From NCBI RefSeq assembly GCF_001183605.1, contig NZ_LFXJ01000005.1, positions 1,804,809 to 1,868,808 of the forward strand: 64,000 nt of DNA, in the 5' to 3' direction. The position numbers were made by a program, and so were the translations under genes. Below, one piece after another: positions 54,850 to 64,000 of the stretch. A model generated the notes under the pieces. The model made no database searches. It was not told the origin of the DNA and saw only the letters and a list, made by a program, of their open reading frames with translations. The stretch's first letter is position 1; the number at the start of each line of letters is the position of its first letter. The stretch is from Lysinibacillus xylanilyticus (GTDB lineage Bacteria > Bacillota > Bacilli > Bacillales_A > Planococcaceae).

Positions 54850-55827
54850 CTAAACAGGCCAACTATATAATATCTTTATTAATAATTCGCGCACTAAAGA
54901 TGACGTTTCATGTACTGAAGAACGAATATGACATTGAATAATTTTATTTTTAAAGCTAAACCAGAAACATCTTGCTGGATATTTAGTTTCTTGAACTCCA
55001 TAATATACTTCAATTTTTCTATTTTCATATGGAATTTTCAATAATCTAAATCTCCATTTTTGACGAGTTCCAATATTTCTTCCTAAAGTTTTTGGTAAAT
55101 CCTGTTCTAAAGTATGCGGTGCTATTGAAATCCAACACCCGTCTGTAAGGTTGTTCCTATGTCGATAAAGCAATTGGACTTCATTAGTTTCTTTACCAAT
55201 CCCAACCGAATCTAGCTTATAATCTAATAATGTCTCTGAGAAAGTATTTTCCCAATTAATTGTTTCAGGTTCAAACCATTTTACTCTCGTTACTTCATCT
55301 TCTGCCCACTTACCTTGATCATATCTAGCAGTATAACTTACAGTAGCGAATGATTGTTTTGACAAATCAAAGTTTATTAACACTAAATTCGCAATATATT
55401 CTATTAACTCTTCGTCCGTGACATCACCTTCAAAAACGGATATCTCCACAGTTGTAAATCCTACAGAATAGCTTAAAGCTTTGTTATTTTTATAATCAAT
55501 TCCAATAAAGCCGACTCTATTATTAATGATAAAAGGATTACCTTGTTTAACTAAATTTGTATCTGCATAGATAAAGGGGAAAGCCCAATCATAGAAAAAT
55601 TGTTTTACTCGAATAATTCCATTCTGAAGTTTTGCATAAAAGTAAATAGAACTACGATTATCTTGTGTTTCCGGGCGTAATGAAAAATTATAGATATTTT
55701 GCATTTGTTTATCATTCGGTAGTATAGGGCTGAAATTAATATGCTCTACAATTTCATCTATTGATTTATGTGCAATGATATTTTCACATCCCCATTTAAA
55801 ATTGATATGCTTCAACTTTATGTCCAT
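54850..55827 (-). CDS. Hypothetical protein of unknown family
   Basis: About 325 residues, no signal peptide or membrane segment. Features: FKWGCENIIAHKSIDEIVEH at the N-terminus, a central beta-rich part (RVGFIGIDYKNNKALSYSVG; TVSYTARYDQGKWAEDE) and a C-terminal region with YGVQETKYPARCFWFSFKNK. I do not recognise it. The start overlaps the end of the DmpA-type gene by about 30 bases without a good ribosome site, so translation may be coupled; a TTG at 55815 is another possible start. A fragment of a paralogue lies downstream. Confidence 0.65.
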   Translation of the reverse strand: MDIKLKHINFKWGCENIIAHKSIDEIVEHINFSPILPNDKQMQNIYNFSLRPETQDNRSSIYFYAKLQNGIIRVKQFFYDWAFPFIYADTNLVKQGNPFIINNRVGFIGIDYKNNKALSYSVGFTTVEISVFEGDVTDEELIEYIANLVLINFDLSKQSFATVSYTARYDQGKWAEDEVTRVKWFEPETINWENTFSETLLDYKLDSVGIGKETNEVQLLYRHRNNLTDGCWISIAPHTLEQDLPKTLGRNIGTRQKWRFRLLKIPYENRKIEVYYGVQETKYPARCFWFSFKNKIIQCHIRSSVHETSSLVRELLIKILYSWPV

Positions 55828-56839
55828 TTCGACCAATTGTTGTTTGTGCCTGTGAAAGTGAATTTAAAATGGCTTCCTCTGTTGCTTCTGCAGCTGCTGC
55901 AAATAATTGATTCATGATAGGGTGATCCTCACGTAGCTGTGTACGTGTTTCAACAAGTTGATCTGATAGATGAGCGATATGATGTGCTGTTGTAAAGCCA
56001 ATGACTATATCTCCGCTGCCATGTGAAAAGTGACTGCCTGTACGTCCTAGTCCGATACCGCAACGTTTAATGACACGTGTTAGTTGACGACTACTAAGCG
56101 GAACGTCTGTAGCAAGTACGATGATAATAGAGCCATCTGTCGGAGATAATGTCGATTCACTTTGAACATTTGAAGTAGTATATCGATATGCTAGAAACTC
56201 TGAGCTTTGTCCGAAATTACTAAGGACCATACATCCTACTGTATAATTCGTTGACCCATGTGTTACCATTCTGGATGATGAGCCAATCCCGCCTTTGTAG
56301 CCAAAGCACATCATTCCTTTTCCCGCTCCGACTGCCCCTTCCTTTGATGTTTCATTTGACGCCTTACGAATTGCCTCTATAGCATGCTCTGGTGTGATAG
56401 GACATTCTCGAATGGAGTTTAAATAACTATCATTACACTCCCCAACTACTATATTAATAGTTCCTGTTGAATGACCTATTTCACTATTCGTATCTAACAT
56501 AAATTGCAACGTTCCTTGGGTTACACCTGAAACACCAAATGTATTCGTTAGCATAATGGGCGATTCAATTACTCCAAGCTCGTTTACTTGCACTAGCCCT
56601 GTCGTTTTACCAAAACCGTTTAACACATAGCTTGCAGCAGTAACCTTTTGCTGAAATAAATTGCCTTCATGCGGTAAAATCGCAGTTACCCCAGTACATG
56701 CATAAGCACCGTCTTGGTTAATTTTCTCATCAAGCGTTACATGACCTACACGCACGCCAGCAACATCGGTAATACAATTTTTTTCACCTGTTGTTAACGT
56801 TCCAATTACGATCCCCATTTCTCGTACTTTTCTTGGCAT
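55796..56839 (-). CDS. P1 family peptidase (DmpA/S58 aminopeptidase)
   Basis: A 347-residue member of the S58 self-cleaving peptidases: GTLTTGEKNCITDVAGVRVG at the N-terminus, VGAGKGMMCFGYKGGIGSSS in the middle, and the Gly-Ser processing site in PTDGSIIIVLATD, whose Ser becomes the nucleophile of the small subunit. Relatives remove N-terminal D- or L-residues or beta-amino acids. It starts 1 base after the racemase stop region, so the two form an operon acting on amino acids from peptides. Confidence 0.9.
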   Translation of the reverse strand: MPRKVREMGIVIGTLTTGEKNCITDVAGVRVGHVTLDEKINQDGAYACTGVTAILPHEGNLFQQKVTAASYVLNGFGKTTGLVQVNELGVIESPIMLTNTFGVSGVTQGTLQFMLDTNSEIGHSTGTINIVVGECNDSYLNSIRECPITPEHAIEAIRKASNETSKEGAVGAGKGMMCFGYKGGIGSSSRMVTHGSTNYTVGCMVLSNFGQSSEFLAYRYTTSNVQSESTLSPTDGSIIIVLATDVPLSSRQLTRVIKRCGIGLGRTGSHFSHGSGDIVIGFTTAHHIAHLSDQLVETRTQLREDHPIMNQLFAAAAEATEEAILNSLSQAQTTIGRNGHKVEAYQF

Positions 56840-56840
56840 A

Positions 56841-57539
56841 TTAGTCCCCCTTATGAATCGCCATATTTACAGCAGCCTGTGCATGTAAAAGAGTTGTATC
56901 AAAAACAGGTACGTTCACATCTTCTTGTTTAATGAGTAATCCAATCTCTGTACAGCCTAATATAATTCCTTGTGCCCCCAATTGCACAAGGTTCTCTATC
57001 ACCTGTAAATAATAGTCTTTCGATGTTTGTTCAATTTTACCCAAGCATAATTCTTCATAGATGATACGATTGACTTCAGTTCGTTCCTCAGCAAACGGAA
57101 CAAGCACTTCAATGCCAAAATCCTCTACTCTAGCTCTATAGAAATCTTGCTCCATCGTGTACTTTGTCCCAAGAAGGGCAACTTTCTGTAAACTAGCTTT
57201 TTCTATTTGATTTGCTGTCGCATCAGCAATATGTAAAATCGGAATTGTGATTTTTTCCGTAATGATATCAATAACCTTGTGCATTGTATTTGTACAAATA
57301 ACAATAAATTCTGCCCCTGCACTCTCCAGAGATTGCGCCGCCTCTGCAAGCACTTGTCCTGCCTTCGACCACTCTCCCTCAGCTTGATAATGCTCGATTT
57401 CTTGAAAATCCACACTATACAAAATACATTTTGCTGAATGTAAGCCTCCTAATTGTAGCTTTACCTCTACATTCATCAGACGATAATACTCGGCAGAAGA
57501 CTCCCAACTCATACCGCCAATCATGCCAATTGTTTTCAC
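56841..57539 (-). CDS. Aspartate/glutamate racemase family protein
   Basis: A 232-residue cofactor-independent racemase: TIGMIGGMSWESSAEYYRLM at the start, and the two catalytic Cys in FIVICTNTMHKV and GIILGCTEIGLL. Members act on aspartate, glutamate or broad amino acids (YgeA-like). Together with the downstream S58 peptidase it could feed D-amino acids from wall peptides into metabolism. Confidence 0.9.
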   Translation of the reverse strand: MKTIGMIGGMSWESSAEYYRLMNVEVKLQLGGLHSAKCILYSVDFQEIEHYQAEGEWSKAGQVLAEAAQSLESAGAEFIVICTNTMHKVIDIITEKITIPILHIADATANQIEKASLQKVALLGTKYTMEQDFYRARVEDFGIEVLVPFAEERTEVNRIIYEELCLGKIEQTSKDYYLQVIENLVQLGAQGIILGCTEIGLLIKQEDVNVPVFDTTLLHAQAAVNMAIHKGD

Positions 57540-57574
57540 ACAAATTCCCCCTTTTATATTTGGCTCATTATCAC

Positions 57575-57690
57575 AACGGGTTGATTTCCATTCCGACTAG
57601 GCTGACGCCTTAGTTCCTATACAGGCTTGCTCCAGAACCTAATCTGTAAATGATCCCCAAAGAGTCGCTCAGCCTCAATTTTGCTGAAAT
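57575..57690. repeat. Degenerate dispersed repeat
   Basis: GGTTGATTTCCATTCCGACT at 57579 opens a sequence of the type also seen at about 53607, and GGCTGACG near 57600 can pair with GTCGCTCAGCC near 57663. No coding capacity is supported. Confidence 0.4.
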
Positions 57691-57754
57691 GCCTTTTATT
57701 TCACTATTATACTAATAATCCTAACTTAAATAAGGGAATTTTCAAAAAAAATTT

Positions 57755-58036
57755 TTAAAACTCTTTTTCCATTTCTTCAGCTTTTCTTTTCAAGAATAGT
57801 AAATATTTAATTAATAAGATGGGGATAGAAGTAACAACAACATTTATACTAATAAAAAAAAAACTACCGTCCTTAAAATCCATGCATATGGAATACACAA
57901 AGCCCATTAAACCACTAATGATCAATACAACAATAGATGGAAACCTAGGGGATAAAAAAGTGATAATTCCTGCAAATATGATAATCAACATTACCATCAC
58001 TAGAAAATGCCAATTCAAAAGAAAGTAAAACACCAT
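57755..58036 (-). CDS. Small membrane protein of unknown function
   Basis: A 93-residue protein with three hydrophobic segments (about 3-25, 30-48, 58-80) and a charged C-terminal tail (KRKAEEMEKEF). Ribosome site AAAGGAGG before the ATG. I cannot assign it to a family with confidence; it is similar in layout to short YesK-type membrane proteins of Bacilli. Single gene. Confidence 0.6.
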   Translation of the reverse strand: MVFYFLLNWHFLVMVMLIIIFAGIITFLSPRFPSIVVLIISGLMGFVYSICMDFKDGSFFFISINVVVTSIPILLIKYLLFLKRKAEEMEKEF

Positions 58037-58319
58037 ACTTAACCTCCTTTACATTCCAACATGCATTTTTCTTTCGTGTCATTATATTATTTTTATCCGG
58101 TAAAATTCCGACAAAAAACCCATCCCCAATATTTATAAGCGATTGCTATTTCGAATGTATAAATAGGTATCAAATGTCCACATCCTAAACAATAGCTTGG
58201 ACTAGCAGGATCAAATATTGCATCGAATAAAAATTAATAAAATTCATTATTTTCAAAAAGTTTAAATTTGACGAAAAAACAGTGTAGACTAAAGCGTATT
58301 GAGATTGGAGGTAAGCAAA
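58037..58319. other. Intergenic region before the symporter gene
   Basis: Must hold the promoter of the symporter gene (a TAGACT-like -10 near 58286). I see no riboswitch or hairpin. Confidence 0.35.
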
Positions 58320-59714
58320 ATGGAATGGATTTCGAATATTGTAAATGATACTAATAGTATTTTATGGACATATTTCATTATCACATTATTATTAGTTGCA
58401 GGATTGTATTTTTCCTTTGGCACAAAGTTTGTGCAAATTCGACTTTTCCCAGAAATGTTTCGTTTAATAGTAGAAAAAAGAGAGGGAGAGTCAGGAGTTT
58501 CTCCGTTCCAAGCCTTTACGATTAGCGCAGCCTCGCGTGTAGGTACTGGTAATATTACAGGTGTTGCATTAGCAATCGGAGTAGGTGGACCTGGAGCAGT
58601 ATTTTGGATGTGGATTATTGCCATATTAGGAATGGCGACTGCATTTATTGAAAGTACGCTTGCACAGGTGTACAAAGTAAAGGATGGCGATACGTTCCGT
58701 GGTGGACCAGCCTATTATATGGAAAAAGCGTTAGGTCAACGTAAATTAGGGGTTATTTTTGGTATTCTTTTAACGTTAAGCTTTGGCTTTATATTTAATG
58801 CGGTACAATCGAATACGATTGCAACTTCTGTAGGTGAGGCATTTAATATTAATCCTACTATCATTGGTATTATTCTAGTTGTGTTAACGGCCATGATTAT
58901 TTTTGGTGGCGTACATAGAATCGTAAAAGTTACGCAAGTACTTGTACCCGTGATGGCAGTTTTCTATTTAGCTGTAGCTCTATTTGTTATTGTAACGAAT
59001 CTGACTGAAATACCTGCCGTTTTCAAACTGATTTTCACAGAAGCGTTTGGTCTTCAGGAAGCTGCTGGTGGTGCGATTGGAGCTGCTATTATGCAAGGTG
59101 TACGCCGTGGCTTATTTTCCAATGAAGCCGGTATGGGTAGTGTTCCTAATGCCGCAGCTACAGCAAATACCTCTCACCCTGCAAAGCAAGGATTAGTGCA
59201 AAGCTTAGGTGTATTTTTTGATACAATTATGATTTGTTCTGCAACAGCGTTTATCATTATTTTAGCGGGTCTTTATAATACTGGTGAAAGTAATGGAATT
59301 ATTCTTACACAAAATTCTTTAGCTGTACATGTAGGTGATTGGGCTCCTTACTTTATCGCTATTTCTATTATTTTCTTTGCATTTAGCTCTATTGTCGGAA
59401 ATTACTATTACGGTGAATCTAATATTGAGTTTATGAATGCTCATAAAGGTTGGATGTTTGTCTACCGTATTTTAGTTCTTGCTATGGTGATGTTTGGTTC
59501 TCTTGCGCAAGTAGAGCTTGTTTGGAACTTAGCAGACCTATTCATGGGACTAATGGCTATCATCAATATTACGATCATCCTGTTACTTGGTAAAATTGCC
59601 TTCCTAGTGTTAGACGACTTTACAATGCAACGAAATGCAGGTAAAAATCCTGTATTTTATGCAAAATCAATCCCAAAATTGAAAAATACTGATTGTTGGG
59701 AAGAAGATCGATAA
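58320..59714 (+). CDS. alsT: Alanine/glycine:cation symporter (AGCS family, AlsT-like)
   Basis: A 464-residue membrane protein with about ten membrane segments. Family signatures: GTKFVQIRLFPEMFRLI, SAASRVGTGNITGVALAIG, GGPAYYMEKALG and GLFSNEAGMGSVPNAAATA. AGCS proteins import alanine, glycine or glutamine with sodium. The ATG at 58320 has GGAGGT at 7 bases; an upstream TTG is less likely. Alanine import suits a genome stretch rich in murein-peptide recycling. Confidence 0.93.
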   Translation: MEWISNIVNDTNSILWTYFIITLLLVAGLYFSFGTKFVQIRLFPEMFRLIVEKREGESGVSPFQAFTISAASRVGTGNITGVALAIGVGGPGAVFWMWIIAILGMATAFIESTLAQVYKVKDGDTFRGGPAYYMEKALGQRKLGVIFGILLTLSFGFIFNAVQSNTIATSVGEAFNINPTIIGIILVVLTAMIIFGGVHRIVKVTQVLVPVMAVFYLAVALFVIVTNLTEIPAVFKLIFTEAFGLQEAAGGAIGAAIMQGVRRGLFSNEAGMGSVPNAAATANTSHPAKQGLVQSLGVFFDTIMICSATAFIIILAGLYNTGESNGIILTQNSLAVHVGDWAPYFIAISIIFFAFSSIVGNYYYGESNIEFMNAHKGWMFVYRILVLAMVMFGSLAQVELVWNLADLFMGLMAIINITIILLLGKIAFLVLDDFTMQRNAGKNPVFYAKSIPKLKNTDCWEEDR

Positions 59715-59719
59715 TTATT

Positions 59720-59756
59720 CAAAAACGCCATTCCTCAAACGGAATGGCGTTTTTTG
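59720..59756. terminator. Bidirectional terminator
   Basis: AAAAACGCCATTCC and GGAATGGCGTTTTTT form a perfect long stem between the convergent symporter and chemoreceptor genes. Confidence 0.9.
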
Positions 59757-59767
59757 TTATGTTTAAA

Positions 59768-61729
59768 TTAATATTTAAATTGACTAATTAGCTGCTTTAG
59801 CTCGTCTGCCATATGAGCAAGAGCTTGTGCAGAAGCATTTATTTCTTCCATCGAAGCTAATTGTTCCTCTGTAGACGCTGCAACATCCTCTGAGGCAGCT
59901 GCATTTCCTTTTGCTGAGAATGCCAAATCTTCCGTTACAGCAGTCACCTCTTGTACACCTGCTGACATTTGTTCAGAGGCAGAAGATACCTCTTCCATTT
60001 TAGGAGTAATTTTATCCATGCTCGTTTTAATCATTTGGAATTTAGTGATGGCTTCATCCGATACTTGTAGTCCATTTTGAACATCCTCCGTAACTTTTGC
60101 CATGATGTTTACGGATTGTTCTGTTTCTAATTGAATACCATTGATTAGGCCGAAAATTTGCTTTGCAGATTCCTGCGATTGCTCCGCCAGCTTTCTAACT
60201 TCATCAGCAACAACTGCAAAGCCTTTTCCGTGCTCTCCTGCTCTTGCTGCCTCAATAGCTGCATTGAGAGCAAGTAAGTTCGTTTGATCAGCAATGCTTG
60301 TAATCACATCTAAAATGGACGTAATTTGCTGAGAGCGTTCATGTAACGATTGAATTTTCGTGTTGGAATCGGTCACCGATACATGAATAGATTGCATTTG
60401 ATCTTTTGTATTTCGAACTGCCTGTCCACCTTCGTCTGCCTGTAGCGTTGCATGCTGTGAAAGATCCGTCACAGTAGAAGAGATTTCCGCGATATGAAGA
60501 ATGGCCTTAGAAAGTTCCTGTAACGATTCTGCATTCTTATTGGCACTCGTCGTTTGCGTGTCTGCGCTCGACGCAACATCTTGAATCGAAATGGCCACCT
60601 TTTCAGTCGCAGTGCTTGTTTGAGTGGCATTGGCTGTTAGCTCTTCTGCCGACGATGCTACCTCTTCAGCATTTTGTTCAATTTTTTGAATAAGAGTTCT
60701 TAAACTGTCTTGCATATCGTTAAAGGCTTGTCCTAACTGGCCAATCTCGTCATGAGAAGTGATTGTCACTTTCTCTGTTAAATCACCTTTACTAATAGTT
60801 ACTGCACTATCCTTTAGTAATCTAATTGGTTTTATAATTGCCTTCATAACAAAAAAGAATACAATCGAACTGATTACAATCGCAGCAATTAGTACAAGAA
60901 ACGTTTTTTCCAAAATGGGTGATGCTGATTCATCAATTTCCTTTGCAAAAATTGTCCCTGTGATTTTCCAATCTGTCAGTTCATTCGTTGTAAAGAACAT
61001 AATACGGTCATCACCGTCAAAGACATAATCATACGTGCCAGATTTACTGTCATACATTTGATTAAGGAAGCTCTCATTTAATTCCTTACCTGCTTCTAAT
61101 GTAGGATGTGAAATGACCAAGTTATTTTCACCAAAAATAGAGGGATATCCATTTTTCCCTATTTTTATAGAGTTCGAAAGTTTTTGAATGTCTGTCAATT
61201 TTATATCAATTGCCACTACCCCAGATTGATCTTTTAGCTGTTGAGCAACTGTTACGACCATTTCTCCAGTCCCTGCATCTATGTAAGGATTCGTAATTAA
61301 AGTTTCGCCTTTTAATGCCTTAGCCTCTTTATACCAATCCCTTTCCAAAGGATTATAATCCACACCATTTATTTTTGGTTCTTGAATAAATGTTCCGTCA
61401 TTTGTTCCAACATAAATGCTTAAAACATCTGGACTTAGCTTCATATATTCTTGAAAATTTGGTAGTATTTTAGTTTCCTTCTGTTCGTACTTAGAAGAAT
61501 TTATTTCCTCGCTAAAGGTAGCGACTTCATTTATTTTTGTGCTAATAGCACTATCAATTAATGTATTCAAAATTTCAACACTTTCATCCGCACTAAAAAG
61601 TATTTCTTCTTTTATCGAATTTTTTGCTGAAAGATACGATAAGCTTCCTACAGATATAACTGGTATTAGTAAGATAAGAGCAAATAATGTGTAGAGCTTA
61701 CCCTTAAAGCTTCTAAATAATTTTTTCAT
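59768..61729 (-). CDS. Methyl-accepting chemotaxis protein with Cache sensor
   Basis: A 653-residue chemoreceptor. Membrane segment 1 at about 10-32, a dCache-type sensor outside (about 38-275, with [17 protein letters not shown] and [11 protein letters not shown]), membrane segment 2 at about 280-302, a HAMP domain ([20 protein letters not shown]), and the signalling coiled coil with the conserved tip [20 protein letters not shown]. dCache receptors of this kind often bind amino acids. The sequence ends in QLISQFKY. The downstream region is nearly identical to that of the next receptor gene. Confidence 0.93.
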   Translation of the reverse strand: MKKLFRSFKGKLYTLFALILLIPVISVGSLSYLSAKNSIKEEILFSADESVEILNTLIDSAISTKINEVATFSEEINSSKYEQKETKILPNFQEYMKLSPDVLSIYVGTNDGTFIQEPKINGVDYNPLERDWYKEAKALKGETLITNPYIDAGTGEMVVTVAQQLKDQSGVVAIDIKLTDIQKLSNSIKIGKNGYPSIFGENNLVISHPTLEAGKELNESFLNQMYDSKSGTYDYVFDGDDRIMFFTTNELTDWKITGTIFAKEIDESASPILEKTFLVLIAAIVISSIVFFFVMKAIIKPIRLLKDSAVTISKGDLTEKVTITSHDEIGQLGQAFNDMQDSLRTLIQKIEQNAEEVASSAEELTANATQTSTATEKVAISIQDVASSADTQTTSANKNAESLQELSKAILHIAEISSTVTDLSQHATLQADEGGQAVRNTKDQMQSIHVSVTDSNTKIQSLHERSQQITSILDVITSIADQTNLLALNAAIEAARAGEHGKGFAVVADEVRKLAEQSQESAKQIFGLINGIQLETEQSVNIMAKVTEDVQNGLQVSDEAITKFQMIKTSMDKITPKMEEVSSASEQMSAGVQEVTAVTEDLAFSAKGNAAASEDVAASTEEQLASMEEINASAQALAHMADELKQLISQFKY

Positions 61730-61979
61730 GCAACAGTTCTCCTTTAGTCTTCAAAATTCTTGAGCTATGTATTTTTGTATATTTTTGTGTTTCTTTTACT
61801 ACTCGATGGTTTAGGCCCGGAAAGAATGCCGCTTCCCTTCTTTGTTCACAACCAACCCTTTTTTAACGATGAAATATCACCCAAGGTTTTTATCGGACGA
61901 AATACTTAATTTCAAACCCATTTTTTCATTTTTTTGATTTAGTCTTGGCATAATTGTTGCTGTCGCACAGAAAACATAA
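61730..61979. other. Intergenic region between the two chemoreceptors, left part
   Basis: Promoter region of the first receptor gene, one TTTATCGG core near 61888 similar to the 21-bp repeats, and GCTGTCGCACAGAAAACAT near 61963, a piece of the dispersed repeat seen at 42055. Confidence 0.4.
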
Positions 61980-62132
61980 AAACGGGAAGAACAAAAAGAA
62001 TATAAGCTTTCAGAAGAAAAAACAGGTGCCATCTATCGACAACGAAAAATCAATGTAGAACCTGTTTTTGGATTCTTAAAGACTAATTTTCGTATCATTC
62101 AATTTTCTGTCCGTGTTTCTGTCCGTGGTTAA
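61980..62132 (+). pseudogene. IS1182-like transposase C-terminal fragment
   Basis: The frame reads EEKTGAIYRQRKINVEPVFG followed by FLKTNFRIIQFSVR, the C-terminal signature of IS1182-type transposases. TCTGTCCGTGTT is duplicated at the end and a stop follows. The rest of the gene is missing; only decayed sequence follows to about 62200. Confidence 0.65.
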
Positions 62133-62244
62133 TAAAAGGTTGAAAACGAATAGGCTTTGTATTAATGCCATTAAATTTCAGGAAATACACTTCCATTATT
62201 ATATAAGGTAAAGATTATAGAATGACTTGGTCCATCAATAAAAA

Positions 62245-62275
62245 AAGAGAAATCGATGTTATTCGATTTCTCTTT
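62245..62275. terminator. Terminator-like hairpin
   Basis: AAAGAGAAATCGA and TCGATTTCTCTTTTT form a strong stem with T5 on the plus strand; A-rich on the other side, so it could act in both directions. Confidence 0.7.
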
Positions 62276-62379
62276 TTCTTCTCTATCAATTAGTTAAGTC
62301 CCATTCTCGTTTATTAGTGTTGAAAAACAAAAATATCGCTAAAGCTGCTTTAGTTCGTTTTTATATGAATACTTTAAAA

Positions 62380-62421
62380 TTTATCGAAACAAAATCCTGT
62401 TTTATCGGAAAAACAACCTCT
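62380..62421. repeat. 21-bp periodic TTTATCG repeat, two units
   Basis: TTTATCG starts at 62380 and 62401, exactly 21 bp apart, the same heptamer and spacing as the five units at 25604-25694. Confidence 0.6.
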
Positions 62422-62535
62422 TACTATTAACTAACGACTCAAGAAAGCGCCCATTCGTTTTGTCTAAGAGACATACTTTATTTAATAGGACACTTAATCT
62501 CATTGACACAATAGTTTTTCGTATATTTGATTCTG

Positions 62536-64000
62536 TTAATATTTAAATTGACTAATTAGCTGTTTTAGCTCATCTGCCATATGCGCAAGAGCTTGTGCAG
62601 AAGCATTTATCTCTTCCATCGAAGCTAATTGTTCCTCTGTAGACGCTGCAACATCCTCTGAGGCAGCTGAATTTCCTTGTGCGGAGAATGCCAAATTCTC
62701 CGTAATAGCCGTCACCTCTTGTACACTTGCCGACATCTGTTCAGAGGCAGAAGATACCTCTTCCATTTTTGGAGTAATTTTATCCATACTTGTCTTAATG
62801 ACTTGGAATTTCGTGATGGCTTCATCCGATACATGTAGTCCATTTTGAACATCCTCCGTAACTTTTGCCATAATGTTTACAGATTGTTCTGTTTCTAACT
62901 GAATGCCACGGATTAGCTCGAAAATTTGTTGTGCAGATTCCTGCGATTGCTCCGCAAGCTTTCTTACTTCATCAGCAACGACTGCAAAACCTTTTCCGTG
63001 CTCTCCTGCTCTTGCTGCCTCTATCGCTGCATTAAGAGCCAATAAGTTAGTTTGATCTGCAATACTTGTAATTACATCTAAAATGGATGTAATTTGCTTC
63101 GAGCGTTCATGTAATGTTTGAATTTTCGTGTTAGAGTCTGTTACCGATAAATGGATAGATTGCATTTGATCTTTAGTATCCTGGACTGCCTTTCCACCTT
63201 CATCTGCCTGTAGCGTTGCATGCTGTGAAAGATCCGTCACAATAGAAGAAATCTCTGCAATATGAAGAATGGCCTTAGAAAGTTCCTGTAACGATTCTGC
63301 ATTCTTGTTGGCACTCGTCGTTTGCGTGTCAGCACTCGTCGCAACATCTTGTATCGAAATGGCCACCTTTTCTGTAGCAACGCTCGTTTGAGTGGCATTG
63401 GCTGTTAGTTCCTCTGCCGACGAAGCTACCTCTTCAGCATTTTGTTCAATTTTTTGAATCAGTGTCCTTAGACTCTCTTGCATATCGTTAAAGGCTTGTC
63501 CTAGCTGTCCAATCTCGTCATGAGAAGTAATTGTCACTTGCTCTGTTAAATCACCTTTACTAATGGTTACTGCACTATCTTTAAGTGATTTAATCGGTTT
63601 TATAATTCCCTTCATAACAAAATAGAAAACAATTGCACTTATGACAATCGCAATAATTAGCACGAGTAAAGTATTAAATAAAATCGGTGATGCTGATTCA
63701 TCAATTTCCTTTGCAAAAATTGTGCCGGCAATTTTCCAATTCGTCAATTCATTCGTTGTAAAGAACAAAATTCGGTCTTCACCGTCATAGACATATTCAT
63801 ACGTTCCGGATTTGCTGTCGTACATTTTATCGATGAAGCTTTCTTTTAATTCGCTTCCGGGTTCTATAGTCGGATGTGAAATGACCATATTATTTCCACC
63901 AAAAATAGAAGGATATCCCTCTTTTCCAATACGAATAGATTCCGAAACTTTTTGAAGGTTTGCCAATTTTATATCAATTGCTAATACACCAGATTGATCC
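62536..64000 (-). CDS. Methyl-accepting chemotaxis protein, 5' end outside the window
   Basis: The C-terminal 488 residues of a second chemoreceptor; the frame stays open to the right edge ([20 protein letters not shown]). It holds the end of the Cache sensor, membrane segment 2, HAMP ([20 protein letters not shown]) and the complete signalling domain with the same tip motif. Residue for residue it is almost the same as the first receptor from the HAMP domain to the end, while the sensor part differs more. This is a tandem duplication with a conserved output and a diverging input. Confidence 0.93.
   Translation of the reverse strand, partial: DQSGVLAIDIKLANLQKVSESIRIGKEGYPSIFGGNNMVISHPTIEPGSELKESFIDKMYDSKSGTYEYVYDGEDRILFFTTNELTNWKIAGTIFAKEIDESASPILFNTLLVLIIAIVISAIVFYFVMKGIIKPIKSLKDSAVTISKGDLTEQVTITSHDEIGQLGQAFNDMQESLRTLIQKIEQNAEEVASSAEELTANATQTSVATEKVAISIQDVATSADTQTTSANKNAESLQELSKAILHIAEISSIVTDLSQHATLQADEGGKAVQDTKDQMQSIHLSVTDSNTKIQTLHERSKQITSILDVITSIADQTNLLALNAAIEAARAGEHGKGFAVVADEVRKLAEQSQESAQQIFELIRGIQLETEQSVNIMAKVTEDVQNGLHVSDEAITKFQVIKTSMDKITPKMEEVSSASEQMSASVQEVTAITENLAFSAQGNSAASEDVAASTEEQLASMEEINASAQALAHMADELKQLISQFKY

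Noticed and set aside
58289-58675. Minus-strand 128-codon frame
   Set aside because: Shadow of the symporter gene on the opposite strand.

Overview
The window looks like chromosomal DNA of a spore-forming, low-G+C Bacillales, most likely Lysinibacillus or a close relative. This rests on the A/T-rich sequence, strong AGGAGG-type ribosome sites, B. subtilis-like gene sets (dpp/ykf, YvdTSR, DesK/DesR-like, OpuF), a CotY/CotZ-like spore coat protein and a YheC/YheD-type spore protein. The genus is an inference. I saw no rRNA, tRNA, CRISPR array or intact mobile element.

Layout. 1-2.5 kb: a NERD-domain gene between two arrays of a 42-bp (2 x 21-bp) tandem repeat. 2.5-7.5 kb: a siderophore ABC importer (ATPase, lipoprotein, two permeases) divergent from a ferredoxin-NADP reductase, with a perfect Fur box between them. 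7.6-14.9 kb: a small YppG-like protein, a methyltransferase, an MBL-hydrolase/TetR pair, and a DUF418 protein followed by a DesK/DesR-like two-component system and a PepSY membrane protein. 15.1-16.3 kb: nine copies of a 138-bp hairpin-rich repeat. 16.4-24 kb: a decayed accessory region bracketed by two near-identical cobalamin riboswitches that control no recognisable cobalamin gene; it holds a serine hydrolase, a VanZ-family protein, a small DUF5412 protein and fragments of an IS110 transposase, a tyrosine recombinase and other genes. 24-27 kb: TetR/DUF5367/VOC genes and an NlpC/P60 protein with a degenerate second domain.

27.2-34.6 kb is the most unusual part: three MurF-like ligases, one fused to a YheC/YheD ATP-grasp domain, a separate amino-acid-ligase-like ATP-grasp enzyme and a CotZ-like coat protein. 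I infer an uncharacterised amide-ligase pathway, perhaps making a peptide or poly-amino-acid for the spore envelope. 34.8-40.5 kb: an SMR efflux pair with its TetR regulator, a DUF5068 lipoprotein and an OpuF-type compatible-solute importer. 41-53.3 kb: a GH73/LysM autolysin, then an 11-gene murein-peptide import and recycling operon (D-Ala-D-Ala dipeptidase, DppA, YkfB, DppEBCD, YkfD, YkfA, a serine hydrolase, YkfC). 53.8-64 kb: a small lipoprotein, an unknown gene, a DmpA-type aminopeptidase and an Asp/Glu racemase, an alanine/sodium symporter, and two near-identical chemoreceptors, the second cut by the window edge.

Two themes cross the window. Five genes have a good reading frame and ribosome site but an ATT, ATA or CTG where ATG is expected. 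Several tandem repeats are built on an exact 21-bp period or begin directly at the stop codon of a gene.
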